DNA from: Diplonema papillatum
Taxonomy: Eukaryota; Euglenozoa; Diplonemea; Diplonemida; Diplonemidae
Length of the DNA stretch: 64,000 nucleotides
NCBI GenBank assembly: GCA_030068145.1
Contig: JAPJBO010000187.1
Coordinates: 238,482-302,481, forward strand
Reading direction: 5' to 3'
Position numbers and translations under genes: made by a program. Positions 38,701 through 48,740 of this stretch are shown here, piece after piece. Within the stretch, counting starts at the first letter, position 1. Every line of letters starts with the position of its first letter. Under the pieces are notes generated by a model that had not been told where the DNA came from, did no database searches, and was given only the letters and a program-made list of their open reading frames with translations.

Positions 38701-39085
38701 GAAAAGTTTTTATTTTGCGCGCGCGCGCGTAAATTTCTGTGGGCCGACGGACATGGGCCAAAAAAAAAAAAAAACCGCCTACCCTTTAACAACAAAATTA
38801 TTTATCGGTAACAAAAATTGTTTATCGGTAACAGGAAATTGTTTATCGGTAACAAAAAATTACTTATCGGTAACGTTCCGATAAGTAATTTCCCGACTTA
38901 AGTGTGTCCCGTACGGTTAGTCCTCAATTTTTTTTTAGCCGCAAACAGTTCACACATAAACTACAGCTAGGTCTACAACCAGTTGCTGAGTTTTCACCAC
39001 TACTACTGCACCTGCTGTTGCCAAACCTTCTCTTTCTACTACCCGACCCTCCCCACCGCACGTCCTCCTCAACCTAAAAGAAAGT

Positions 39086-39333
39086 AAAAACGCATATTAC
39101 AGACCGATACGAGCTGCATGGCAACCCCTGCTCAACATGCATGCGCGTGGGGGGCCCAAGGCTAAATTCAAAGCGAATTTCTTCTTGGTGTCGGTCGCAA
39201 CACTTACAAACATGGCTAGCCGTAGTTAAAGTGTATAAGCATACCTACTACCCTCATACCACCCGCCTCACAGCCTCAATGGTCAACCGGAGACCCTAAA
39301 ACACCGAACCTCTAAACCACAATAAACGCTGGA
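39086..39333 (+). repeat. diverged Penelope-like terminal repeat
   Basis: It aligns along most of the reverse complement of the 350-bp repeat: GGCAACCCCTGCTCAACAT, GTGGGGGGCCCAAG, TTGGTGTCGGTC, ATGGCTAGCC, CCGGAGACCCTAAAA. No coding remnant adjoins it, so it may be a solo terminal repeat of an older subfamily. Confidence 0.75.
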
Positions 39334-39399
39334 AAATCACAATTTTATTCACGTGCGGAATTCCGAACGTTCCGCATGCGGAACGCAAGGCCTAAGCCA

Positions 39400-39640
39400 A
39401 CGTCTAATGTCGGATCGAAATTTAATTATAATTGGTAGTCAACGGCTAAAATTTAATTAGAATTGATAGGCAACGTCCAGTTTCGGATCCCAAATTTGAT
39501 TACAATTGGTAGTCAACGTCCAATTTCCGATTCTGAATTTAATTAGAATCGCATAGCGTCGGCTCCCAAATTGAATTAGACTTGGTAGTCAACGTCCAAT
39601 TTCGGATCTCAAATTTAATTAGACCTGGTAGTCAACGTCT
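39400..39640. repeat. satellite of about 48 bp
   Basis: Roughly five diverged units of the pattern AATTAGAATTGGTAGTCAACGTCCAA..TCGGATC. The same unit occurs in reverse orientation near 25800-25870. Confidence 0.8.
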
Positions 39641-39956
39641 CGCCACCCCCCACCCTTTGGCCCTCCCGCCCCTGGCCCTCCTCCCTCCTCTTCCCCCGCC
39701 TCCTTTTTACTCATCCTGCCCCATGGCTTCGCCCCTTGGCCCTCCTGCCTCGGCTCCCCCCTTTATCCTACCCCTGCCTTGGCTCACCCCTTGCGCTGAT
39801 CCCGGTTGGTAGTGACCCGGCCCTACCCCAAGCCCCAGCCCAAAATTAATTCAATTTTTTTTTTTCGCGCTCGGGGTGGCCCCGAGCCCCAGACCCATAT
39901 ATAAATCACTGGCGTCCTAGCGCGCGGAAAATTTTGGGAAGCCGTGGAAAAAAAAA
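39641..39956. other. pyrimidine-rich noncoding stretch
   Basis: C/T-rich with CCCTTGGCCCTCC-like repetition, then an AT run. No gene is seen. Confidence 0.5.
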
Positions 39957-41579
39957 TACCGTATTTCTAAAAATGTTGGCCGGAAATAAACCTGGCGCCC
40001 CCCCAAAAACCGGGCAAAACCGCCAGGTTTATTTCCGGCCAACATTTTTTGGGTACTTAGCAGATTTCCCCCCCTCAACCTCCCACCCCACCCCGCACAT
40101 CCAGGATGGCTGCAACCTTCGCGCACACCGTCCTCCTCCCCTGGAACGCAACGCACGCGGAAGATAACCCGCCTCCCCGAAGCCAATATCTGGCTTTCTT
40201 TGTGATGCTAGAATCGCTCGCCGTCCCTACTCGGTACCCAGCTGGTGGTGGACATGAGGCTTGCGGAGTCGTGTCTTGACGAACGTCTGACATGTCCCGG
40301 TCTGTGCATCCTTCTCTGTTCGCAGCTGTCTCGGCGCACAACACAGTTGGGGCATGGCGTACGCTTGTGCAACATGTTGGTGGGAATGCGAGAGCAGGAC
40401 AAAGGAAGAAGTTCCTCTTTGATATGTTGAGTGTGCTGCACAGCCGCTGTTGGATCCGGGGTGCTCCTCCCAGAAGCCAAGTCCAGAACTTCTTTGATTG
40501 GAGGTGGCAGCAACCCACGTGGAACCATCTCGTGCTAAACCCTCGTTAACATTTCCCTGTAACATTTCCCTGCTCTCATCTCTCGGTGCAAAGAAGTCAC
40601 TGCAAGCACCAAGTATCCTGCTGAGAATCGCTCCCTTCTCAACGAGGTGCACAGCACGTGGTCGTCGCGGCACCGCCTCCATATGCTTGACCTGAAGTCG
40701 TGATGAGGTACTTTGCTGGTTTGTAGACATTCAAGTGTACCGGACCCCCGTCTTGCCTACCTTGCCGATGCTGTTGCGAATCTTCTTGGTCTTCTTCGTG
40801 CGGCTGGTCATCCTCAAATTACCCAACCGTAGCCCTGAAAACCGTAGGCTGAAAAGCGACAGTTCGGGAGCAGGAATTCTTGGAATACAGGAGCTGAAGG
40901 AAATGAGGAACAGCGGGTCGCAGGATACCAGTCTTGTGGTGAAGGAAAGTAGCACAGATGGCCAAATACCGTGTTCCCGGCCACTTCCGTAGGTCCAAAG
41001 TACCCCTTTTCGAAAGTCTTTTCCCTGGAGAGTATTAGGCATGCAATATTTTTTGATCGATCAACGCAATCGCTCGCGGGAGCGAGGTCGGGCACAGTCG
41101 CTGGTGGGTCCTTCCACCGTGGCAAAAGGCGGCAGAGCCGACGAAACTCGAGTCGACCATGAGCATCATCACGGTAAGTCGGCAACGACGTGGCTCCTCA
41201 ACCGGATTCCCGCTCTTACTCTCCAAGACCAAAGCTCCACTTGGACGTGCTTTTGGGTGGCTTGGGATGGCCCTGGGAGGCTAAGAAGTCGTCGGTGATG
41301 GCGATCATGACGGCCCGTGTATCTAAGCCGTCGGCGATCCCAGCAAACCCTTGCGCTATCCCTGTAGCGCGGGAGAACAGCTTCCGGTGAAGGCCCTGCC
41401 TGACTAGGTGTAGTATGAAATCTGCTAAGTACAACTTGCTTTTACCAAAAAAATGTTGGTTGGAAAAAATGTTGGCCGGAAATAAACCTGGCGCCCCCCC
41501 AAAACCGCCAGGTTTCTTTCCGGCCAACATTTTTTCCGGCCAACTTTTTAGGGGGGCCAACATTTTTAGAAATACGGTA
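39957..41579. mobile_element. TIR element with hairpin-bearing ends (family W)
   Basis: Both ends read TACCGTATTTCTAAAAATGTTGG inward, and both contain an internal palindrome of about 26-bp arms (GGCCGGAAATAAACCTGGCG and its complement) before a shared GTACTTAGCAGATTTC. The interior has only featureless frames; the longest is 167 codons on the minus strand at 40227-40730. It is a non-autonomous inverted-repeat element of unknown superfamily. Confidence 0.75.
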
Positions 41580-41659
41580 GTTGAAAAGTTGAAAGCAATG
41601 GAAACAAAAATATTTTTTCTTTTTTGCTGCTCCATACACTCGTCTAGTTCGGTTTGTTC

Positions 41660-42368
41660 GAGGCATTAAGGTCTACAGTCGCGAAACGCGCTGTAGCAAT
41701 AATGACCTTTTTGCGGAACAGTTCCCGAGGATCGAAGTTGAGTTGCAGAGAAAGCAGCTCCGCTTCGCTGGGCACTGCCTGAGGGCGGACCAGCCAGCAT
41801 CGAGCGTGCTTCTTGCAACGACACGTCGAAAGAAGAAACGCGGTCGACCTCCGCTTTCTTATCTCGATGTGCTCCAACGCGACCTCCTCATGTCGAACAC
41901 TGAGGAGATCCGGGAGCTGATGGCAGACAGGGTAGCATGGGACGCGAAGGTCCAGCGGGTGGTGGAGGCCACCAGGCAGAGAACCGTGCGGCCGCCGCGG
42001 AAGACGCGGAAAGGCATGAAGGCACGTGGGACCGGATCCGGACGACCCCGGAAGCGTGATCTCGCAGGCTGCGCGGCGCATGCGCAAGGTTAATGCGCTG
42101 AAGTACATCGACCAACTCATTTGTGCGGCACCGACCTGCCACGTTCAAGCTTGCTCCGACCACTGCACCCTCTGCCGACACTCGCTAGCCGTCGACGCTC
42201 ATGACGGCAGCCCCATCCTGAAGTGCAAATACTGCCGACGCGTCACTGCTGCTGTGTGCGCTCGGATTGGCGCCGCTCAAGCGGCCACCTTATGTCACTC
42301 CTTTGTAAGATTGCTCCGTTCTTCTCCCTGACTTGTTCCCGGATTAGGATGACACATACTACTACTAC
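41660..42368 (+). pseudogene. LINE C-terminal end and 3' UTR (RTE/CR1-like)
   Basis: The frame at about 41716-42090 has LRFAGHCLRADQPASSVLLA and RGRPPLSYLDVLQRDL, the usual wording at the end of RTE/CR1-type LINE polymerases, after the RT. The 3' part ends in a TACTACTAC run near 42357. A second copy of this 3' end lies at about 50940-51105 (CACATACTACTACTAC). The RT itself is absent (5' truncation). Confidence 0.75.
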
Positions 42369-42703
42369 TACGGTCTCCACCAGGCGTTACTTTTTTGCTG
42401 TGGGAAGGGCACAACAGGGTGCCATGGGGGACTCCAGATGGTCACTGAAGTCCGCACTTCGGCTGCGGAAACACCGAACCCCGCTCGTGGGGCCAACAAC
42501 GACACGTCAGCGGAACGCCGGATTAGAAGCTCGCTGCGAATCTGTACTTTGTTTTGACCCCCTGACCTAACTGTTGCTGCAGCACCACGAAAGCTGTGAC
42601 ACCGACCGAGAACAAACCGGAGAACCCGCCCCGCCTGCCGAGCCTTCTCGGGTGAGAGAAAGTACAGCCTTCAGCAGTTTCACCTTGACTAAGTGAGTGT
42701 TGC
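42369..42703. other. noncoding spacer
   Basis: No gene or repeat is recognised. Confidence 0.4.
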
Positions 42704-44330
42704 ATGCTGATGCAAAAACAGGGCACAAGCAAAGGGAGGACACTGCCGTGTTTTTGCGCCATCGATGTTGAGATTGGTGCAGTGAAGGATCGACACCTCC
42801 TTGAGATCAACGACCTGTCGTTGTCCTTCATGGAGATGTTTCAGCAGATCATAAAAGACCGTCACCTCCAGACGCCTGCCGAGTATGATGATGATGTGGT
42901 GGTGTCGGCTAGGGCTGATAGCAGGAGTGTGTGGAGAGATATTGCTGTGCAGGCCATGGACTCCGTGCAGTACCGGGAGGTTCGGTACGTTGTGAAGCAA
43001 AAGTTCCCGTAGCTCGAACACCTGTCAACGCCTTCGACCTGCTGATGAAAAGAGCCAAGCCCGCGTGAAGCCGCTGCAGGGTGAAACGAAGTCGTGGATA
43101 GTGTTGTTCAACAGGCTAGTCCAGGACTACCCCATAGAATTCGACAGGGCCCTCCTGGTCGATGAAAAAGGGCATCCGTTCAAGTGGCCAAGACCCTTCT
43201 CAAACTTGATGGGCTCCCACTTTCTGTGCAGCTGTTGCAGTAGTATGAGGGCACCAACAAGGTGATTGCCCAGCGCCGTACCGCCGACATCCCCCGGTGC
43301 ACCCTTCAGAACCTGCAAGAACAAGAAAGTAGCCTGAGAAATGTGTTGGCCTTGCCGTGGGTCGCAGAGCTGAGGTATTCTCAGCATCCACTGCACGAAA
43401 CTGCAGGAAGTGAGAGATGTGGAGATGTGGTGCGCACCCGTATCGTCGCAGCAAGCGCAAAACCAACAGCGCACTGAGCAACGCAGTGCGGGAGTTCCAT
43501 CCAGAAACCCTGTTTGCGACTGGGAGCAGTCCATCGTGAAAGCGGAGGGCAATTCGCCGTTTTCATTGGATACCGTGCCCGGCCTCTCTGACGATCGCCG
43601 TGCTCGGTTCAAGCAGATCCAAGGGGTAAAGACGAGATTTCCCTTCGGTATCCACAAATACAACGCTGGGGGGCAAGCGCTTGGTATTCAAGCTGCCACC
43701 GAGCGACCGCCGCCTACAGGAGGATGTCGTCAAGGCGTTCAAGTCGTGCATCGGGACGGGGAAAAGGTTCCACACCCGGGCCACGAGGATGAAATTCGTC
43801 GAGGTCTGGAAGTCATCTGGGGTTCCGCGTACCATCCTCAAGACGATGTACATGTTCGTGACTGGAGATGTGAACCCCCTGCGCACACCAACCGAAAGCC
43901 ACCTGGCTGAACTCCTCACAACTGATTTCACCCCAGTGAGGTTGCATTCCGAAGCTCGTCAAAAGAGTCCAAATACGACGGCTACATGGGCCGCGTTCTT
44001 GAGAAGTGCGGTACTGTCGTGGACGAGAGGCGTCATGGAAAGTTTCACGCCTCACGTTTGAGGCCCCCGCAAGCATCCGGCTTCTCATGGAAGAAGTGCA
44101 GAAGCGGCTTCCGGCCGATGCCCACGTCCCGTCCGAAACGTGGGTACGATGCCGAGTACGCCGAACAACACGGTTGCTCCCAGGCAATCGCAAGGCCCAC
44201 GACTAGACGCCTGCTCAGCAGCTCTACGCTGAAGGCTCACCTGGTCCCTCCGTACAACAAAAAATCTGAGCACACGCAGACGACGGTTATTTCCCAGTGC
44301 AAAAAGTCGCCGAAGAATCAAAAGTGAGGG
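42704..44330 (+). pseudogene. unidentified decayed coding region
   Basis: Successive frames show coding-like composition: 42704-43012 (EINDLSLSFMEMFQQIIKDR), 43410-43680 (NPVCDWEQSIVKAEGNSPFS), 43681-43960 (VVKAFKSCIGTGKRFHTRAT, KFVEVWKSSGVPRTILKTMY) and 43986-44327. They change frame between blocks, and no family is recognised. This could be one broken gene of about 500 codons, perhaps from a mobile element just upstream of the YR retroelement. I am unsure that the blocks belong together. Confidence 0.35.
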
Positions 44331-44567
44331 GCGCGTACCCCTCCGGGCCCCCACCCCCCGACCGCTTGCCACCAAGACCACCCCCCTCCACAGGAACCCA
44401 CAGGCCAGGTGACTTGCCTTACTATTTTTTTTGTGTCTAACAAATGCAATTTGTCAAGAACAAAAACAGATCGATGGCAGCGTACTATCCTCACTCCCGT
44501 TAGATGAACAAAACAGGTTTGAAGGAAGTACGCACAAACAGAAGACGAAAGCTGATGAAAGAACAAC

Positions 44568-45473
44568 TTGTTCGATCCCTCATGCGACACCGTGCACGCC
44601 GAGGGTGCCAATTGTTACCGGTGTGGTAACAAAGGCGATCAGACCTGCCTGAAGAGCAGGCTGACAAACAAGCAGGTGGTTGACCGGCTTGGCCTCCCGG
44701 AGGCAAAAAACGCTTGGGTGTGCCCCCCTTGCGCCTGGGCGATAAGCGGTGGTGCGCTGCTTATCGACCCTGATCGCCGAGTGGCTGATCAGCAAGAAGA
44801 CCTCGACGACAAGGAACTTCTTGGCGCAGAGTCGATGGCTGTGCCACCATCGGCTCTCGCCAGTTCGGACACGGCGGTACGGGCGTTGGCTCTGCAGATG
44901 CAGCATCAGCAGGCGGCGTATGCAGCGCTGCAAGAAGAGGTCCTGGTTTTGCGATCTCAAACGGACTCTCTTAGGGTGCCGTTTGACATCGACCTGCGCC
45001 GCGTGTGTGAGTGGGTGCCTTTCCTGGGCTATCCCTCATCTGTGGATGAGATACTCAACCGCCTTCGGCACAGGTACGGGCCTTTCCCGGAGAGGCCAGA
45101 AACCGACGGATCGGGACGCAGCCACGAGTTGCGTGTGCTGTGGGGGGTGCTCAGTCACTCTCGCAACGAGAAAGAGGTCTGGACCCGAGACCGCTTGCCG
45201 TTCCTCCACCAGCTGATGGTCCGGATGGAAGCTCTCCGGATCGGTCGGGAGTCGAATGAGCACTCGTCAGTGGCGACGGCCCTGACGATCTCATACGAAT
45301 CGTACCTGCACGGCGTGCGGTGGGACGAGTTGACCGACAAGGTGGTACTAATGGCCGTGAAAGCCACTTCGGACTCGGACCGCGTCCAGGACGCGTCAAA
45401 GAAGGTAGAGAGGGGAGGAAACGTGCCCTTCCTACCCCCAGCTCGTTGCCAAAAAAGTTCGCAAAGAGGGTGA
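44568..45473 (+). pseudogene. gag-like protein of the YR retroelement
   Basis: A 301-codon frame. Near residue 16 it has a two-part Cys cluster (NCYRCGNKGDQTC, then VCPPCAW), suggesting zinc binding. Residues about 100-135 (VRALALQMQHQQAAYAALQE) could form a coiled coil. The rest is alpha-helical in character without a known domain. It is first in the element and on the same strand as YR, which is the gag position. It seems open to its natural stop, though the true start may be upstream. It is marked a pseudogene because the rest of the element is broken. Confidence 0.6.
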
Positions 45474-45506
45474 CTGCCGGACCCCTCCCAGTGCCCGGAG
45501 GACCCT

Positions 45507-46431
45507 GTGTACTTGTGGCGGGCGCACATCGCGGCAACGCAGACGCGAAAGCCGACGCTGATCGAGCCCGCAGCTATCCCGACTTTGCTGCAGAGCACCC
45601 GAGGTACAATGGCCTCCGCGTTCAAAAAACGCACAATGCCCGCCTTCATCTCCGTGATCCGGAGGGCGGAAGAGTTTCACCAACTAGTTTAGCGTCACAA
45701 CCCGGAACTCACCCGCGAGGAGTGTTTCCTCATGTGGCTCCAAACCCTGAGGTCTTCGGACCAGATCTCGGTGGTTTTGGCAAGGCAGTACATGACGTAC
45801 TACCACATGTCGCTGAAAAGTCCGTCGAGGCTTACAGCCGAGCTCTGAAACTGAAGTGCAATCGGTTTCAACAGCACGAAGCGAAGATGGGAAGGTACCC
45901 AGTGTCAGGACCATCGCAATGGCTACGTTGAGAACGGAGCCAATCTTCGCCGCAGCCCTTGCCCTACAGCTGGCTCTGGGTGCCCGTTGGGTGGACTTGG
46001 AACTGCTCGAGCGCCAACATGTGCAGTTGGATCGCCTCGATGTGCCACCGGGCACTTTCATGGTGCCAATGGTGGGAGGGAAGACGGGCCCCGAGTCCGA
46101 GGGACAGTCTCTTCTGTTGCCGAAGAGCGGACACCTGTCCGCTGTCTTCCTCCAGTGGCTGCAGGTGATTCCTGCCGAGCCAACCCTGAGAATCTTCGAA
46201 GGTCTGACCTACGAGCGCTACAATGCGTTCACGCAGACGAGACTGGGCGTCTCGACTCGCTTTGTTCGCCATGCGGCACTGAATTCGGTGGCCAGCATTC
46301 TGGGCGAGCAAGCAGCAAAGGCGCTGGGAAGACACCGCACGATAAGTTCGTCGCGAAACTACATCTCCCGCGCGTTCTGGGGTCCTACCCAGAAATCGCT
46401 CGATGCGACCCGCACCGTGCAGCGGATCTGA
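45507..46431 (+). pseudogene. tyrosine recombinase of the YR retroelement
   Basis: Frame 45507-45692 and its continuation past a stop (EECFLMWLQTLRSSDQISVV) look like the core-binding domain. The catalytic domain is at 45856-46431. It has Arg I in LGARWVDLELL, then GGKTGP with the beta-hairpin Lys, box II RFVRHAAL (Arg II present, the usual first His replaced by Arg), then LGRHRTISSSRNYI with the late His and the nucleophile Tyr. An internal stop near 45690 and a frame change separate the domains. The gene ends TGATG, overlapping the RT start. Confidence 0.7.
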
Positions 46432-47148
46432 TGAAGCGCCTCTGGTCGGTACTGCAGTACTACGACTACGATTGGTCGTGGTGGGAATGGGGCTCGGGGG
46501 CGCCACAGTCAGCGTTGAATACGGAACTTCTGCTCGCAGACTTCCCGCGCCTATGCGAGAACGTTCGCTGGATTGATCCGAGTTTTTTGAAAAGCGTCGT
46601 CTCTCTCGAGCCTTCGATCGGCCCGCCGAACATGCGCTTGCAGCCGTTGCTTAACCAACTCATCACCGGTCATGTCGCCGAGGGGGCTACATGGCCTTCT
46701 GCGTGCCTAAGAAGGCTGCCGGTCGTCTCCGCTTTATTCTGGCGACTAACCGCCTGAACGACGCCATAAAACATCTACCCTTGCCTGCGTGCAAGTTCCC
46801 CTCGTACAGGGATATTGTCGACACCATCTTGCAGGGCCGCTTCGCTAGGCAGTACGATTTCAAGAGCTGGTTTTTCCAGTTCTTACTGCCCGAAGGGAAA
46901 CCAGACCATTCTTCGCCTTCCGAGTCGGAAGTGCTGTCTACTGGATGCGCCGCTTAGCTATGGGTTACCGTCCTGCTCCGCAGTTGGGGCAAAGTGTAGC
47001 GAGCGCTCTAGCGACGGAGGTTACTCGTTCGTCAGAGACTTCGTCTATTGTTTGGTTGGACAACGTAGTGTTCGTGGGAAACACGGCCGCCGCACTAGAG
47101 TTAGCCTCGTCGCGATTCGAGGCTCTTTGCGCCGATACTCCGCAGTGA
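46431..47148 (+). pseudogene. reverse transcriptase, 5' part, of the YR retroelement
   Basis: It starts at the ATG overlapping the YR stop (TGATG at 46429-46433): MKRLWSVLQYYDYDWSWWEW, then NMRLQPLLNQLITGHVAEGA. It shifts frame near 46685 to GRLRFILATNRLNDAIKHLP and FARQYDFKSWFFQFLL (motif A, Asp in YDFKSW). It shifts again near 46945 to MGYRPAPQLGQSVASALA (motif B) and IVWLDNVVF (motif C, LDN in place of DD). This wording is that of DIRS-type RTs. At least two frameshifts and the altered motif C make it inactive. Confidence 0.75.
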
Positions 47149-47149
47149 T

Positions 47150-48021
47150 CGGTGAGTGCTCCGCCGAAGCTGAAACGTCATTGGGCGCCTTGGGTTTGGA
47201 GTTTAATCTTGTGGATAAACAATGGCGCATGAATGGAGATTGGGTGGCCAAGGTTGTCTCGGTAGTCGACCAGATAGATGTCCACGGGGCATTCGAACGG
47301 CGCCTGTGGTGGCGGCTGGCTGGCATGATTTTGTGGAGGGTACACGCCCTGAGGAAGCCACTTTTTCGCATAGCCTCCCTTCTGCGCTGGATGTCGGCAA
47401 CAAGTTCAGGCCATTGCCTCAGCAAGGATCCCGGATTCTGGAAGCAGCGTGTAGGCGTCCCGGGCGAGGTTCAGCAAACTTTTCCGTGCCGAATTTGCAG
47501 AACTTGTGGTCAATCCTTGGGCGAAGTGGGTGCCACCCCCGACGCGTGTTCTTACCGCGTTCACCGACGCTAGCCTTCGCGGTTGGTGTTTCATCTTGGG
47601 GAACGACCCTCGATACGGTCCGACTCCACTAGAGTACAGCGGATGCGACATCGCCGTGCTGGAGATGTACGCACTTTTGCGTCTGATACGCTGTGTCTTC
47701 GGGGAGGGGAGGAATGGCGAGACCAAGCTAGTCGTTGGTGTGGATACCGCGGTAATCGGTGCTTGGAACAAGAGGTTCTCGCACACTATTCCTCTTTCCG
47801 ACATGTTATGTGCAGCATACGCTCTGGTGGAGGCCGTCGGGTCAGTGGTTTCATTGTTCTACGTGTCGAAAAACAACCCGGCCGACGCTTACACTCGGAT
47901 CTTCGGAGCCGCCGATCCGACGTTCGCCTCGTTTTCCGTAGCTAAGCAGGTAGGCGCGGAATCCTACCCATATGTCGCTTTCTTAGCCGCCGTGTTTACT
48001 GGGAATGTTTTACCGGGCTAA
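47150..48021 (+). pseudogene. RT thumb and RNase H of the YR retroelement
   Basis: The first part reads GALGLEFNLVDKQWRMNGDW, the RT thumb/connection wording. A frameshift before 47506 leads to the RNase H: LTAFTDASLRGWCFILG (first Asp), VLEMYALLRLI (Glu), VVGVDTAVIGAWNK (Asp) and YVSKNNPADAYTR (last Asp). The closing stop is TAA at 48019-48021. The RNase H domain itself looks unbroken. Confidence 0.75.
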
Positions 48022-48740
48022 GAGTGGCCCACACATGATAAAGGGGGGGCGGAATCATTTTGCCCAAATTTTCCGTCGCGCCTTCGGCGCGATGTTGCTA
48101 CAAATAACGCTAAAAATGTTGTTGTAAGCACGGCGGTGCAGGTGCACCAAAACCGTGGACCTATTATCATTAGGAAAATAGGTCCCCAGGTCCACCCCTT
48201 CAGCTGCCTGACGAGACTGCCTGTTTACGATTTTGACTGTTTTTGGAGCGCGTCCCAATAATATTATGGCGCCCAACCCCAGAAGCATTCGGAAACCCCC
48301 GAAAAGCTTGATCCAGACTGGTTGAAAAACGCCCGCAAAATGTGTCGCCAAACTGACGGGGTGACCATAATTGACCCATAAAGGACCCAAGAAGACCCCT
48401 CTTTTTGCCGAATGTGTCGGCTCCGCCCCAAGATGCCGTACATCGGCAAAAACGGCACCGAATCACCGCCCAAAACCACGCCATAGTAACAGTCTAAATC
48501 TGCAAACCCGGGAAGCCTTCAAACTAATACCCTGGCAGGAAAGGTAAAATAAAAAAATAGACTCCTGAGTTCTGCCGGGGTCTGGATCACACCAATACGA
48601 CAACTTTGTAAAACCCCGACATGTAATTTTATTTAAAATGACCAAGCGTTTACTACTGGACGGCAGTCGTTCCACAGGCAGCAAGCGGTAGGGGAGGGCG
48701 GGAGAGCAGGAGGCAACAGGGGGATCCTGGGCACAGGAAA
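48022..48740. other. noncoding, 5' flank of ALG8
   Basis: No gene is seen. It contains GGACCTATTATC/GAAAATAGGTCC self-complementary DNA near 48157-48190, which has a relative near 6607. No clear promoter box is visible. Confidence 0.5.

Larger units (their letters stand above)
36091..38785. mobile_element. family X, copy 2
   Basis: AGGGTAGGCGG at 36091 pairs with CCGCCTACCCT ending at 38785. Each end has a poly-T/A run, GGCCCATGTCCG, a CG-repeat tract and an AAAACTTTTG block. The body (36163-37270) is about 90% similar to 9188-10700 with deletions, and holds no transposase. It contains a short tandem array of TACGGTGTGAAGCGGT-type units (about 37090-37230). It is interrupted by the TGGTGTGATCC element at 37277-38700. 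Confidence 0.75.
33491..38909. mobile_element. Mutator-like element with long inverted arms, carrying nested elements
   Basis: Ends GGACACACTTAAGTCGGGAA at 33491 and its reverse complement ending at 38909 define a TIR element. Inside each end are short TTATCGGTAAC palindromes, then a 21-bp satellite, then a unique sequence of about 280 bp in inverted orientation (about 33870-34155 versus 35300-35590). The centre encodes the start of a MULE transposase on the minus strand. The right arm is broken by family X copy 2. I found no target-site duplication. Confidence 0.65.
44428..48040 (+). mobile_element. tyrosine-recombinase retroelement, order gag-YR-RT-RNase H
   Basis: Four coding blocks lie in one direction: a gag-like protein, a tyrosine recombinase, an RT and an RNase H. 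DIRS and Ngaro elements put YR last; YR before RT is the VIPER order of trypanosomatids. Several frameshifts show the copy is dead. The left end may start at 44428, since that sequence also occurs separately at 3177-3290. I could not define the right end. Confidence 0.75.
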
